The notes: generated by a model not told the origin, from the letters alone. A stretch of 64,000 nt of DNA from Actinoallomurus liliacearum (GCF_039542035.1 NZ_BAABHJ010000002.1:310001-374000), one strand, 5' to 3'; positions 52,053 through 61,466 are shown, numbered from the stretch's first letter. Program-made: numbers and translations.

Positions 52053-52663
52053 TCGCGGGCGTCGTCGTCCCCGCCCACGACGAGGAACGGCTGCTCTCCG
52101 CCTGCCTGCGGGCGCTCGGCGACTCGACGGTGGTCGTCGTCGCCGACGCGTGCACCGACCGTACGGCCGCGGTGGCGCGCGGGCACGGTGCCATGGTGGT
52201 CGAGGTCGAGGCGCACAACGTCGGGATCGCGCGGGCGGCCGGGGTGCGGGAGCTGCTGCGGCGAGGCGTGTCGTGGGTGGCCACCACCGACGCCGACACG
52301 CTGGTCCCGCCGAACTGGCTCGCGACGCAGCTGCGGTACGCCGCGGACGGGTGGGAGGCCGTCGTCGGCACCGTCACGGTCGCCGACTGGACCGGCCATC
52401 CTCGGCATCGTCCCGCCGCCTACGCTCGCCACTACGCGGCCGACTCCCCCGTCCACGGCGCCAATCTCGGCTTCAGCGCGGCGGCGTACCGCACGGCCGG
52501 CGGCTTCCCGCCGCTCGCGACGGGAGAGGACCGGGCGCTCGTCACGGCGCTGGAGCGGGCCGGGCGGCGGGTGCTGCGCACGCGACGGCTCCCCGTCGTC
52601 ACCTCGGCGCGCCGGCACTACCGCGCGCCGTACGGCTTCGGGCACCTGCTGACGACGCTCTGA
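52049..52663 (+). CDS. Glycosyltransferase family 2
   Basis: 204-residue GT-A enzyme, no membrane helix: start VVVPAHDEERLLSACLRAL, nucleotide-binding VVADACTDRTA, DxD as TTDADT (Asp81/Asp83), acceptor-side GANLGFSAAAYRTAGGFPPLATGEDRALV. It transfers a sugar from a nucleotide-activated donor, with inversion. Last gene of the four-gene cassette (GTGA overlap), so it probably attaches a sugar to the deacetylated, methylated product. Confidence 0.92.
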   Translation: MIAGVVVPAHDEERLLSACLRALGDSTVVVVADACTDRTAAVARGHGAMVVEVEAHNVGIARAAGVRELLRRGVSWVATTDADTLVPPNWLATQLRYAADGWEAVVGTVTVADWTGHPRHRPAAYARHYAADSPVHGANLGFSAAAYRTAGGFPPLATGEDRALVTALERAGRRVLRTRRLPVVTSARRHYRAPYGFGHLLTTL

Positions 52664-52801
52664 AACGGCGTCTCCTCTGCGGCGCGTCCCGGAGGTGACT
52701 GCTACTTAAACTTAGCCTTGACATAAGGTCGGAACGAGGTGAGTGTACGGCTCGTACAGCGCTCCCTGAGGAGCTCCCCCGCCTCGCTCTCAGGAGATCC
52801 C
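52664..52801. promoter_or_regulatory. Promoter region of the GH16 gene
   Basis: Short AT-rich patch at 52700-52730 with TTGACA at about 52716-52721 in an otherwise GC-rich gap; a downstream -10 is not clear. An AGGAG ribosome site precedes ATG 52802. Confidence 0.4.
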
Positions 52802-54589
52802 ATGTCCCCCGCATCATCCTCGTCCCCGGTCCGGGCTCGGACCACACGGCCGTGGAAACGGCGCGCCCGGCGTTCCTCGCGGTCGCTCGGGCACCGGTCG
52901 GTCCTGGTCATCCTGGCGCTGCTCGGCGCCTGCCTGAGCGGAGTGATCACCACCGCCGTCGTCGGCGTCCCAGCGGCGCACGCCGGTACGGTGCCGCCGC
53001 CCCCGTCCGGCTGGACGACCGTGTTCAGCGACGACTTCGCCGGGGCCGCCGGGTCACCGCCCTCCTCGGCGAACTGGTTCTACGACATCGGCACCGGCTA
53101 CGGCACCGGCGAGATCGAGCAGACCACCAGCTCCACCGCCAACTCCTACCTGGACGGGAACGGCCATCTGGTGCTCAAGGCCATCAAGAACGGCAGCACC
53201 TGGACCTCCGCACGGCTGGAGAGCACGCGTGCGGACTTCCAGGCCCCGCCGGGCGGCAAGCTGGAGATGACGGCGTCGATCCAGCAGCCCAACCCGGCCG
53301 CCGGCCTGGGGTACTGGCCCGCGTTCTGGGCGCTGGGCTCGCCGATGCGGGCCGGCGGCGGCTGGCCCACCTCCGGTGAGATCGACATGATGGAGGACGT
53401 CAACGGCCTCAACGAGGCGTCCCAGACGCTGCACGACTCGGCCAACAGCCCCGGGCACGCGCTGATCCCCTGCCCGGACACCAGCTCGACCTGCCAGACC
53501 GGCTACCACACCTATTCGGTGGTCATCGACCGCACCAACACCGCCGCCGAGACCCTGCAGTTCCTGATGGACGGCACGGTGGAGAGCACCATCACCGAGG
53601 CCTCGGTGGGCACCACCGCCTGGCAGCAGGCCATCGACCACGGGTTCTTCATCATCTGGGACCTGGCGATGGGCGGCAACTACCCCGACGGGATCTGCGG
53701 TTGCACCACGCCGACCTCCGCCACGACGTCCGGCGCCTCGATGAGCGTCGCCTACGTGGCCGTGTACGAGCAGGGCGGCAACTCGACCCCCACCGCCACC
53801 GCCACCGCGACGGGCGCGGTCAAGGGGATCAACGGCCTGTGCCTGACGAACCAGAACGCGCTGAACACCGAGGGCAACCCGATCGGCGTCAGCGCGTGCA
53901 ACGGCGGTGCCGGCCAGGTCTGGTCGACCTACAGCGACGACACGCTGCGGGTGCAGGGCGGCTGCCTCGACGTGGTCAGCGCCGGGACGACGAGCGGCAC
54001 CAACGTCGACTGGTATCCCTGCAACGGCACGAACGCCCAGGTCTGGAAGCCCCAGAACGGCGAACTGGTCAATCCCAACTCCGGCCTGTGCCTGACCGAC
54101 CCCGGCGGCAACACGGGCGCCCGGCTCGACATCGAGACCTGCACCGGTTCCGCGCAGCAGCAGTGGACCACGCCGTCCGGCGGCTCCGGCGGCGGATGCT
54201 CCACGACGAACCTGGCCCAGGGCAGGACCGCGACCGCGTCATCGGCCGAGTCCGTGGCCTTCCCGGCGCCCAACGCGGTCGACGGGAACCTGGGCACCCG
54301 GTGGTCGTCGGCCTTCAGCGATCCCCAGTGGCTCCAGGTCGACCTCGGCGGCACGCGATCCATCTGCCGGGCGACCCTGAACTGGGAGACCGCCTACGCC
54401 ACCGCGTTCCAGATCCAGGTCTCGGGCGACGCGAACACCTGGACGACCGTCTACTCCACCACCACCGGAACCGGAGGAACCCAGACCGTCGACGTCACCG
54501 GATCGGGCCGCTACGTCCGCGTGTACGGCACGAAGCGGGCGACCCAGTGGGGCTACTCGCTCTGGGAGCTCCAGGTCTACGGGTCCTAG
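52802..54589 (+). CDS. Secreted GH16 beta-glucanase with ricin-type and F5/8C carbohydrate-binding modules
   Basis: 595 residues. A long basic N-terminus and hydrophobic helix end at AAHAG (about residue 62), a secretion signal. GH16 domain at about 70-325, with catalytic motif GEIDMMEDVNG (Glu193, Asp195, Glu198, approximately), which retains configuration on beta-1,3- or mixed glucans. A short T/A linker follows, then a ricin-B/CBM13-like repeat (about 340-455; QVWKPQNGELVNPNSGLCLT) and an F5/8C or CBM32-type domain (about 465-595; TNLAQGRTATASS, GTRWSSAFSDPQWLQVDLG). Likely attacks fungal or plant cell walls. Confidence 0.93.
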   Translation: MSPASSSSPVRARTTRPWKRRARRSSRSLGHRSVLVILALLGACLSGVITTAVVGVPAAHAGTVPPPPSGWTTVFSDDFAGAAGSPPSSANWFYDIGTGYGTGEIEQTTSSTANSYLDGNGHLVLKAIKNGSTWTSARLESTRADFQAPPGGKLEMTASIQQPNPAAGLGYWPAFWALGSPMRAGGGWPTSGEIDMMEDVNGLNEASQTLHDSANSPGHALIPCPDTSSTCQTGYHTYSVVIDRTNTAAETLQFLMDGTVESTITEASVGTTAWQQAIDHGFFIIWDLAMGGNYPDGICGCTTPTSATTSGASMSVAYVAVYEQGGNSTPTATATATGAVKGINGLCLTNQNALNTEGNPIGVSACNGGAGQVWSTYSDDTLRVQGGCLDVVSAGTTSGTNVDWYPCNGTNAQVWKPQNGELVNPNSGLCLTDPGGNTGARLDIETCTGSAQQQWTTPSGGSGGGCSTTNLAQGRTATASSAESVAFPAPNAVDGNLGTRWSSAFSDPQWLQVDLGGTRSICRATLNWETAYATAFQIQVSGDANTWTTVYSTTTGTGGTQTVDVTGSGRYVRVYGTKRATQWGYSLWELQVYGS

Positions 54590-54718
54590 GCGCGATGATC
54601 TGAGCCCGGGACCGGTGGGACGGATGTGGCCCGCGCGGTAGCGTAGACGGCACCGCGCGGGCCGTTCCCCCGATGAGGCGTCGGCGCAGGACGCCCGCCT
54701 GGCCTGGGAGGGCGGCAG

Positions 54719-55579
54719 ATGCCGATCGAGACGGCGGAGTTCGGGCGTACCGGCCACTCCAGCACGCGTGTGATCTTCGGAGCCGCGGCACTGGCCGCGG
54801 TGTCCCAGAGCGTCGCGGACCGGACCCTCGACGTCCTCCTCGAGTACGGCGTGAACCACATCGACGTGGCCGCGTCCTACGGCGAGGCCGAGGTGCGCCT
54901 CCGCCCGCTCCTGCGACGGCAGCCGGACCGGTTCTTCCTGGCGACCAAGACCGGCGAGCGCACCGCGGCCGGCGCGCGGGAGGAGCTGCACCGGTCGTTG
55001 GACCGCCTCGGCGTGGACCACGTCGACCTGTGGCAACTGCACGCCCTGGCCGACCCGATCGAGTGGGACGTCGCACTCAGCCCTGGCGGGGCGATCGAGG
55101 CGGCCCTCGCGGCCCGGGAGGAAGGACTCGTGCGGTGGATCGGCGTGACCGGCCACGGCACGCAGATCGCGGCCACCCACCGGCGCAGCCTGGAGAGGTT
55201 CGACTTCGACTCGGTGCTGCTGCCCTACAACCACGTCACCATGCGCAATCCCTACTACGCCGACAACTTCGAGGCCCTGTACCGGACGTGCCAGGAGCGG
55301 CGGGTGGCGATGCAGACGATCAAGTCGATCGCGCTGCGCCCGTGGATGGGCCGCCCGCACACCCGGTCCACCTGGTACGAACCGCTCGAGCGGCAGGACG
55401 ACATCGACCTCGCCGTCTGGTGGGCGCTCAGCCGACCCGGCGTCTTCGTCAACAGCGTCGGCGACGTGGACCTGCTCCCCCGCGTCCTCGACGCCGCCGC
55501 ACGCTTCGACGGTGCGCCCGACGACGCCGCGATGGACGCGCTGGTCGAGCGAGCCCGGGCCGAGCCGCTGTTCGTCTGA
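54719..55579 (+). CDS. Aldo/keto reductase family oxidoreductase
   Basis: 286 residues, TIM-barrel AKR with the tetrad Asp49 and Tyr54 (NHIDVAASYGEAE), Lys77 (FFLATKTGE) and a His in DLWQLHAL. It resembles the predicted aldo/keto reductases related to YghZ/perakine reductase and uses NADPH. VGDVDLLPRVLDAA at the C-terminus fits this subgroup. Substrate unknown. It stands alone between the GH16 gene and the convergent ABC exporter. Confidence 0.9.
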   Translation: MPIETAEFGRTGHSSTRVIFGAAALAAVSQSVADRTLDVLLEYGVNHIDVAASYGEAEVRLRPLLRRQPDRFFLATKTGERTAAGAREELHRSLDRLGVDHVDLWQLHALADPIEWDVALSPGGAIEAALAAREEGLVRWIGVTGHGTQIAATHRRSLERFDFDSVLLPYNHVTMRNPYYADNFEALYRTCQERRVAMQTIKSIALRPWMGRPHTRSTWYEPLERQDDIDLAVWWALSRPGVFVNSVGDVDLLPRVLDAAARFDGAPDDAAMDALVERARAEPLFV

Positions 55580-55610
55580 CCCGGCGGCCCGGCCGGTCCC
55601 GTCGGGGGCT

Positions 55611-58139
55611 TCATTCGGTGTGCAGGGCGGTGAGGACGTGCAGGCGGGCGGCGCGGCGTGCGGGGACGGCGGCGAGGAGCCCCGCGACCACCGCGGCGGG
55701 CAGAACGACGGCCAGGAGCGGGACGGGAACGCCCGGCGGACCGAAGGCGCGCCCCTCCAGGGCCCGGCCGAGCGGCCAGCCGATCGAAAGGCCGAGCACG
55801 ACGCCGGTGAGCGACCCGGTGACCACGGTCGTGAGCGCCTCGACCCGGACGATCGCGCGGATCTGACGGGCCTCGGCCCCGACGGCGCGCAGTAGCCCGA
55901 TCTCGCGAGTGCGCTCCAGAACACCGAGCGCCAGGGCGGTGGCCACGGCGATCAGGCCGATGAGGAGGCTCAGCGCCAGCAGACCGGTCATCATCGTGGC
56001 GATCAGGTCGATCCCGGCGCCGACCCGGTGGCCGTAGCCGACCCTGTCGTCGAGGCTCGCCTGCGGGTAGTCGCCGCGCAGCGCGACGAGTTCCGCGCGC
56101 ACCTGTCGCCGGGCACCCTCGGCGGCCCGGACGAGGATCGTCTGGTCGGCCTGCTGCGCGGGCGGGTAGTGACGCGTGTAGTCGGTGAGGGGGATGAGGT
56201 AGGCGCCGGCGACCTGCTCGTAGTCGTACAGGGCGACGACGCGCACCGGCCGGGTGCCGCCCGTCGGGTAGGTGATGGGGATCGTCTGGCCGAGGTGCCA
56301 GCCGGTGCGTGCGGCCACGGTGGCGCTGACGGCCATGGTCCCCGGTCGCAGGTCGGCCATGCTGCCGGCGCGCACGTGCGGGTCGACGAGCCGTGGATAG
56401 GCCCCCGGGTCGATGCCGCACAGTTTGTCGGACGTGCCGGGCGCCTGGAAGATCCCGCACGGGATCCCGGCGGCCGCGGCGACACCGGGTGATCGCGCGA
56501 TCCGACCGGTCAGCGCCGGATCCAGTCCGGCGCCCGTCCCTGGTGTGGTGCTGAGGACGTAGTCGGCGCGCAGCGAGCGCCGTGCGTCGAGCGCGCGGCT
56601 GGAGGTGATGGTCGCCGCGAGTGCGGCGACGAGGGAGACGGTGGCGACCGCGACGACGAGGGTTCCGCCGGTGCCGGCGACCCGGCGCGGGTTGCGCAGC
56701 ATCTGCCGGTCGGCCAGGTGTCCGCAGACGCCTGTGACGGCCGACAGCAGGCGGCGTGCCGGCGCGGTTAGCGGGCGTACCAGCATGGGCCCGGCCAGAC
56801 CCGCGCCCAGGAGGAGCACCAGTGCGCCGATCGCGATGGACCCCCTCCCCGAGGTCGTGACGAGCAGGAGGGCCCCAGCGAGGAGGACGCACGTCGCGAC
56901 GATCCGGCGCGTCCATCCGGGCGGACGGGTGCCGGTGGTCGTCAGGTCGGCGGACAGCGCGGCCAGGGGCCGCGAGCGGGACGCCCGCAGCGCGGCGGCG
57001 CCCGCCGCGACCACGGTCACGCCGACGCCGACGACCAGCGAGGCCACGACGGTGTGCGTCCGCAGGACCGGTGCCGTGGCGGGCAGCGGCAGGCCCAGAG
57101 CGCCGAGGGCGGCGCGCAGGCCGGCGGCCAGCCCGATTCCCCCGAACAGGCCGACGACGCCACCGGCCAGCCCGATCGCGGCGGCCTCCGCGAGCACGAG
57201 CCGCGCCGTCTGGCCTCGGCTCGCCCCGACGCAGCGCAGCAGGGCGAGCTCCCGCGTGCGCTGGGCGACGGTGATCGTGAACGTGTTGGCGATCAGCAGA
57301 GTCGCGACGATGAGCGCGATCACGGCGAAGGCGCCCAGGATGGCGCCGACCACCGAGGCCGCTCCGGAGATGTCGCCGGCCAGCCGGTCGGCCTGCTGAG
57401 CACCGGTCCGTACGGTGTAGGCGGCGCCCACCGCCGCCTTGATGCGGTGCGCGAGGGCGGCGGCCGGCACTCCCGCCTGGCCCGCGGCCCCGACGGCGGC
57501 GTACCGCCCGCCGGTCCCGAGCAGCCCGGGCGCGCTCCCCGGCGCGAACCCGACGACGCTGAGACCGGCGACGGTTCCGGCGGAGCCGAATCCGACGACG
57601 CCGCTGACGGTGAAGGTCCGCGCCCCGCCTGCCAGCGCGACCCGCAGCGTACGGCCCGGGGCCAGGTGGAGGCTGCCCGCGGTGGTGGCGTCGATTGCGA
57701 CCTCGTCCGCGCCGCGCGGCCAGTGCCCGTCGCGCAGGGTGAACTGACGCAGCCTCGGGTCGGCCGGCACGGAGACGCCCACGGCGGCGGAAGACGAGAC
57801 GGCGTGGCCATGGCGATCGAGCGGCATGGCGTACCCGGCGGCGATGCCTTCCGCGGCGCTCACCCCGGACACGCCCCGCACCTTCGAGACCAGGTCGGGA
57901 CGGATGGTCGGCGCGCCCGCGAGAATCGACCCTTCGAGCCCGCCGGCGTCGGTGACCATCGCGGACACGTTCCCGGCGGACTGGGCGGCCGCGCGGTGCA
58001 CCCCCACGTCGATGGTGTCGGTGAGCACGTACGTCCCGGACAGGAACGCCACCGCGGCGGCGATCGCCGTCGCCGTCGTGCCGGTACGGACCCGGCGCGC
58101 GGCGATGCCCCGGCGCAGCACGGTGCGGACGCCCATCAC
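55611..58139 (-). CDS. FtsX-like/MacB-type ABC transporter permease
   Basis: 842 residues: an N-terminal helix (TATAIAAAVAFLSGTYVLTDTI), a periplasm-like extracytoplasmic MacB_PCD domain (about 45-230), then two FtsX blocks with eight or so helices (VVGAILGAFAVIALIVATLLIANTFTI; MMTGLLALSLLIGLIAVATALALG). Such permeases move substrates or exert force rather than pump across one membrane in the classical way. It overlaps the ATPase gene by 4 nt. It is controlled, by inference, by the PadR gene at the head of the operon. Confidence 0.93.
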   Translation of the reverse strand: MMGVRTVLRRGIAARRVRTGTTATAIAAAVAFLSGTYVLTDTIDVGVHRAAAQSAGNVSAMVTDAGGLEGSILAGAPTIRPDLVSKVRGVSGVSAAEGIAAGYAMPLDRHGHAVSSSAAVGVSVPADPRLRQFTLRDGHWPRGADEVAIDATTAGSLHLAPGRTLRVALAGGARTFTVSGVVGFGSAGTVAGLSVVGFAPGSAPGLLGTGGRYAAVGAAGQAGVPAAALAHRIKAAVGAAYTVRTGAQQADRLAGDISGAASVVGAILGAFAVIALIVATLLIANTFTITVAQRTRELALLRCVGASRGQTARLVLAEAAAIGLAGGVVGLFGGIGLAAGLRAALGALGLPLPATAPVLRTHTVVASLVVGVGVTVVAAGAAALRASRSRPLAALSADLTTTGTRPPGWTRRIVATCVLLAGALLLVTTSGRGSIAIGALVLLLGAGLAGPMLVRPLTAPARRLLSAVTGVCGHLADRQMLRNPRRVAGTGGTLVVAVATVSLVAALAATITSSRALDARRSLRADYVLSTTPGTGAGLDPALTGRIARSPGVAAAAGIPCGIFQAPGTSDKLCGIDPGAYPRLVDPHVRAGSMADLRPGTMAVSATVAARTGWHLGQTIPITYPTGGTRPVRVVALYDYEQVAGAYLIPLTDYTRHYPPAQQADQTILVRAAEGARRQVRAELVALRGDYPQASLDDRVGYGHRVGAGIDLIATMMTGLLALSLLIGLIAVATALALGVLERTREIGLLRAVGAEARQIRAIVRVEALTTVVTGSLTGVVLGLSIGWPLGRALEGRAFGPPGVPVPLLAVVLPAAVVAGLLAAVPARRAARLHVLTALHTE

Positions 58140-58906
58140 CGCTCCGCTCCGTCTTCCAGAGCGTCCAGCCGGTCGAGGATCGCCGGCAGCGTCGGCCCGG
58201 CCAGGTCCCCGGCGACGCGGCCGTCGGCGAGGAACAGCACCCGATCGGCGTGCGCGGCGGCCGCCGGGTCATGCGTGACCATCACGACGGTCTGGCCGAG
58301 CTCGGTCACGCATCGGCGCAACAGGCGCAGCAGCTCCGTTCCCGACCGCCGGTCCAGATTGCCGGTCGGCTCGTCGGCGAACACGACCCGCGGCTCGGTG
58401 ATCAGCGCGCGGGCGACGGCGACCCGCTGGACCTGCCCACCGGACAGCTCGGCCGGACGGTGATCGAGGCGTTCGGCCAGCCCGAGCAGGCCCACGATGG
58501 TCTCCAGCAGACTCGGGTCGGCGCTCCGCCCGGCGAGCTGGAGCGGCAACTGGATGTTCTCCCGTGCCGTCAGCGAGGGAAGCAGGTTGAAGGCCTGGAA
58601 CACGAACCCGACCCGCTCGCGGCGGAGCCGGGTCAGCTCGCGCTCGCCCATGCGGGTGATCTCCATGTCGCCGAGGAAGACCTGCCCGCCGGTCGCGGTG
58701 TCCAGCCCGGACAGGCAGTGCAGCAGCGTCGACTTCCCGGAGCCCGACGGGCCCATGACCGCGGTGAAGGACCCCGCCGGGACCGTCAGGTCCACCTCCC
58801 GGAGCGCGTCGACGCCGGTCGGCCCCTCACCGTAGCGGCGGGACAGCCCGACGGCGCTGATGGCCGCGGTGGTCGTGACGGTCGATGAGGACGTGGGGAC
58901 GGGCAT
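58136..58906 (-). CDS. MacB/LolD-type ABC transporter ATP-binding protein
   Basis: 256 residues, one ABC domain: Walker A GPSGSGKS, Q-loop VFQAFNLLPSLT, signature LSGGQVQR, Walker B VVFADEPTGNLD and switch His VMVTHD. This is the MacB-like family that pairs with FtsX permeases. ATG 58906 has an AGGAG site; an earlier ATG (58930) is less well placed. Coupled by 4-nt overlap with the permease gene. Confidence 0.93.
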   Translation of the reverse strand: MPVPTSSSTVTTTAAISAVGLSRRYGEGPTGVDALREVDLTVPAGSFTAVMGPSGSGKSTLLHCLSGLDTATGGQVFLGDMEITRMGERELTRLRRERVGFVFQAFNLLPSLTARENIQLPLQLAGRSADPSLLETIVGLLGLAERLDHRPAELSGGQVQRVAVARALITEPRVVFADEPTGNLDRRSGTELLRLLRRCVTELGQTVVMVTHDPAAAAHADRVLFLADGRVAGDLAGPTLPAILDRLDALEDGAER

Positions 58907-59076
58907 GGTTCTCCTGTGTTTCGGCATGGCTCGGCCCGCGGACCGGCCGATGTGCGACCGGCCCGCCGACCGGGCGAGGTTGTCCTGAGGATTCGGCCGG
59001 CGAGCAGCCGTCACCGACCGGGCCGAGGCCGCCGGGCTCAGCCGGCGCGCCGGCCGGCCGGGGCCGCCGGAAGGGC

Positions 59077-60102
59077 TCAGCCGGTGAGCACCGGCGCGCG
59101 CTCGGGTTCCGGCGTGTCGCGCGCGGGGTCGCCGCGCAGGCCGAGGAGCCCGCCGAGCACGGCGAAGCAGCCGAAGACCGCGACCGCCTCGATGCCGACC
59201 GCGATGAAGTCGGGATCGCCGATGAGGAGGTCCGGCGCCTTGATCATGAGTCCCGCGGCCACCGAGGTGGTCGCCGCCGCGCGCCAGGGATGGTGACGCA
59301 GGTCGAGCCAGCGCGTCAGCCGCGGCGCCCGGCGGCGGGCTCCCCGCCACAGCGCCTCGGCGAACCGCAGTATCCGACCCGCGACGGGCACGCGGTCGGC
59401 CAGCGCACGGCAGGCCGCGGCGATCACGTCGAGGGTGTCCTCACCGTGCCGGGCCGGTCCCAGCCAGGACGTCCGCCCGGCGGCCCGGAGCCCCGCGTAC
59501 ACCGCGATCGGGATGCTGATCGCGGCCACGGCGAGTGGCAGGCGTTCGGCGAACGGCACGGACGGCCGCAGGTTCCCGGCGGCCACCACCCCGACCGGGA
59601 GCAACGCGACGGCGGCCGCGGCGAGGCTGCGCCCGGCCAGTGCCGCCGGTCTCCCGGCGAGCGCGGTGCCGCGCAGCCACGGCGCCACCACGGACAGGAA
59701 CAGGCCGTTGAGTCCGCAGACGACGGCGACCTGCACCAGCAGCTCTGGGACGGCGTAGAAGACGAGGGGCGACGGCCACGGCCGCGCCGGCGGCGCGGTG
59801 TTCAGGGCCAGGCCCGCCGCCGCGAACGTCACGGCGCCGCAGCCGACCAGCGCCCACGCCGCCCGGGTCAGCGAGTGCCGGACGAAGTCGGCGTTGAACT
59901 CGGCGGCGAGCGCTCGCGGGTCGCCGAACCGGGCCAGCGCGCGCTCGGCCGCCTCCTCAGGAGAGGCTCCGCCACGCCTCTCCTCTTCGATCGACTCGGC
60001 CAGATGGTCCGAGACCTCGGCGACGATCCGGCGCCGGCGTCCCGCGCCGACGCACAGCCTGGTCAGCAGGGTTTCGAGGTAGTCGCGTGTCGAGTTCGGC
60101 AT
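59077..60102 (-). CDS. Membrane protein with N-terminal permease-prefix-like helical domain
   Basis: 341 residues. The first 75 residues (MPNSTRDYLETLLTRLCVGA, then RFGDPRALAAEFNADF) match the helical prefix domain (permease prefix/HAAS-type) seen in front of PadR-linked membrane proteins; the remainder has about six helices without a known family. It starts 2 bp after the PadR stop, so the two are co-translated. It likely works with the PadR regulator, as an effector or anti-repressor, a common but unexplained pairing in actinobacteria. Confidence 0.8.
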   Translation of the reverse strand: MPNSTRDYLETLLTRLCVGAGRRRRIVAEVSDHLAESIEEERRGGASPEEAAERALARFGDPRALAAEFNADFVRHSLTRAAWALVGCGAVTFAAAGLALNTAPPARPWPSPLVFYAVPELLVQVAVVCGLNGLFLSVVAPWLRGTALAGRPAALAGRSLAAAAVALLPVGVVAAGNLRPSVPFAERLPLAVAAISIPIAVYAGLRAAGRTSWLGPARHGEDTLDVIAAACRALADRVPVAGRILRFAEALWRGARRRAPRLTRWLDLRHHPWRAAATTSVAAGLMIKAPDLLIGDPDFIAVGIEAVAVFGCFAVLGGLLGLRGDPARDTPEPERAPVLTG

Positions 60103-60104
60103 GG

Positions 60105-60422
60105 TCAGGCCCCCGCTCCGAAGACCGCGTCGACCGCCGCCGAGAACGACCGCCACTCCCGGCGCCGTTCGTCCACGGCGTGCCGGCCCCGCGCGGTGAG
60201 CGCGTAGACCCGGCGCCGCCGGCCTTCCTCCGCCGACCAGCCGCTCTCGATCAGGCCCGCCCGCTCCAGGCGATGCAGCGCCGGATAGACCGACCCCTCG
60301 GGCAGCTCGAAGAAGCCGCCGCTGCGCTCTCGAAGAAGGTCGATCAACCGGTATCCGTGCGCGGGGCCCGTGGCGAGCACCGCGAGCACCAGACCGTCCA
60401 GGTGTCCACGTACGGCATCCAT
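60105..60422 (-). CDS. PadR family transcriptional regulator (short type)
   Basis: 105 residues, only the winged helix and one long helix, as in the PadR-s1/s2 group (VLAVLATGPAHGYRLIDLLRE, PEGSVYPALHRLERAGLI, RRRRVYALTARG). ATG 60422 begins right next to a 9-bp perfect inverted repeat with two further CCTAGG elements. It heads a four-gene operon with a helical-prefix membrane protein and a MacB-type exporter. Confidence 0.92.
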   Translation of the reverse strand: MDAVRGHLDGLVLAVLATGPAHGYRLIDLLRERSGGFFELPEGSVYPALHRLERAGLIESGWSAEEGRRRRVYALTARGRHAVDERRREWRSFSAAVDAVFGAGA

Positions 60423-60456
60423 ACCTAGAGATCCTAGGCTTAGAATGTCTAGGTAT
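60421..60456. promoter_or_regulatory. PadR operator: 9-bp inverted repeat and CCTAGG centre
   Basis: ATACCTAGA (60421-60429) and TCTAGGTAT (60448-60456) form perfect 9-bp arms, 18 bp apart, with the palindrome CCTAGG (60433-60438) inside. The first arm overlaps the first base of the PadR start codon; the whole site fits autorepression of the exporter operon. Confidence 0.82.
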
Positions 60457-60513
60457 CAAGCGCGCGGAGGCCGGCCGCGCTAGGAGGCGTCCCGCTCGTT
60501 CGTCGGAGCGGTA

Positions 60514-61395
60514 TCAGGAGGCGTCCGCCGGGAGTCGCCGGGCGGCCTCGGTCAGGATCTCGACGACGCGCAGGCCGAACGCCGCGTCGCAGTCGTGGGA
60601 GCACCCGGTGCGCGCCGAGTCCAGCAGCGTGTCGATCATCCGGTCGAGCGCGGCCACCGGCGTTCTCTCGCTCGACGGCATCACGGTGACGCCGTGGTCG
60701 CCGCGGAGTTCGACGGTCGAACCCGCGGCCGTGGGCGGCGCGGTCAGGCTGAGGGTGGCGGTGCTCGACGCGCCGCCGTCGTGCCGCAGGACGAGATGCA
60801 CGGTGTCGCCGGGGCCGGTCGTCGCCGCGGCCACCGCACGCACGTCGCCGAGCACGGGAACCAGCACGGACAGGGCGTGCGGACCGACGTCCCACAGGGC
60901 GCCCTTCTCGCGCCGCCACGGCGAGTCCGCGAACGGCCCGCCGTCGAGCGCGCCGATCCACGCCGCGTGCGCGGTGAACCAGCCGCCGCGCCGGGCCTGC
61001 TCGGCGATCCACTGCCGTACCTCGTCGGCGAAGCGGGAGGTGAAGAACACCGCCGACGCGACACCCGCCTCCCGGACCGCGGCGACGACGGCGCGCGCGT
61101 CGGACACCTCGATCGCCAGTGGCTTGTCCAGCAGCAGGTGACGGCCGGCCCGGGCGGCGCGTACGGCCAGCGGCGCCTGGACGGCCGGCGGAAGCGCGAT
61201 CGCGATCGCCTCGGCGTCCCCGATGAGGGCGTCCACGTCCTCGTACGGATGGGTGCCGAAGCGCTCGGCGAGCACGCCGGCCGCCTCGGGGCGCCGGCCC
61301 CAGACTCCGACGAAGTCGACCTCGGAGTGGCCGCGCAGCGCCGGGGCGTACGCGAGTTCCGCCCACGGGCCAGTCCCCAGTAGTCCGATCCGCAC
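60514..61395 (-). CDS. Gfo/Idh/MocA family oxidoreductase
   Basis: 293 residues. The Rossmann fold starts with GLLGTGPWAELAYAPAL, then AIAIALPPAVQAPLAVRAARAGRHLLLDKPLA has the conserved EKP-type site (here DKP), and the C-terminal domain carries DVGPHALSVLVPVLG with the catalytic His. Such enzymes oxidise or reduce cyclitols and sugars with NAD(P). ATG 61395. An inverted repeat TGGTGTC-N14-GACACCA (61439-61466) upstream may be its operator. Substrate unknown. Confidence 0.9.
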   Translation of the reverse strand: MRIGLLGTGPWAELAYAPALRGHSEVDFVGVWGRRPEAAGVLAERFGTHPYEDVDALIGDAEAIAIALPPAVQAPLAVRAARAGRHLLLDKPLAIEVSDARAVVAAVREAGVASAVFFTSRFADEVRQWIAEQARRGGWFTAHAAWIGALDGGPFADSPWRREKGALWDVGPHALSVLVPVLGDVRAVAAATTGPGDTVHLVLRHDGGASSTATLSLTAPPTAAGSTVELRGDHGVTVMPSSERTPVAALDRMIDTLLDSARTGCSHDCDAAFGLRVVEILTEAARRLPADAS

Positions 61396-61438
61396 TCTCT
61401 CGCCCTCCTCGTACGCTTACCAACCCCGTCGACCGACA

Positions 61439-61466
61439 TGGTGTCGAAGTCCGGAACCGGACACCA
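61439..61466. promoter_or_regulatory. Inverted repeat TGGTGTC-N14-GACACCA
   Basis: Perfect 7-bp arms, 44 bp upstream of the Gfo/Idh start, in the 211-bp gap to the sedolisin gene; probably an operator for one of the two. Confidence 0.55.
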
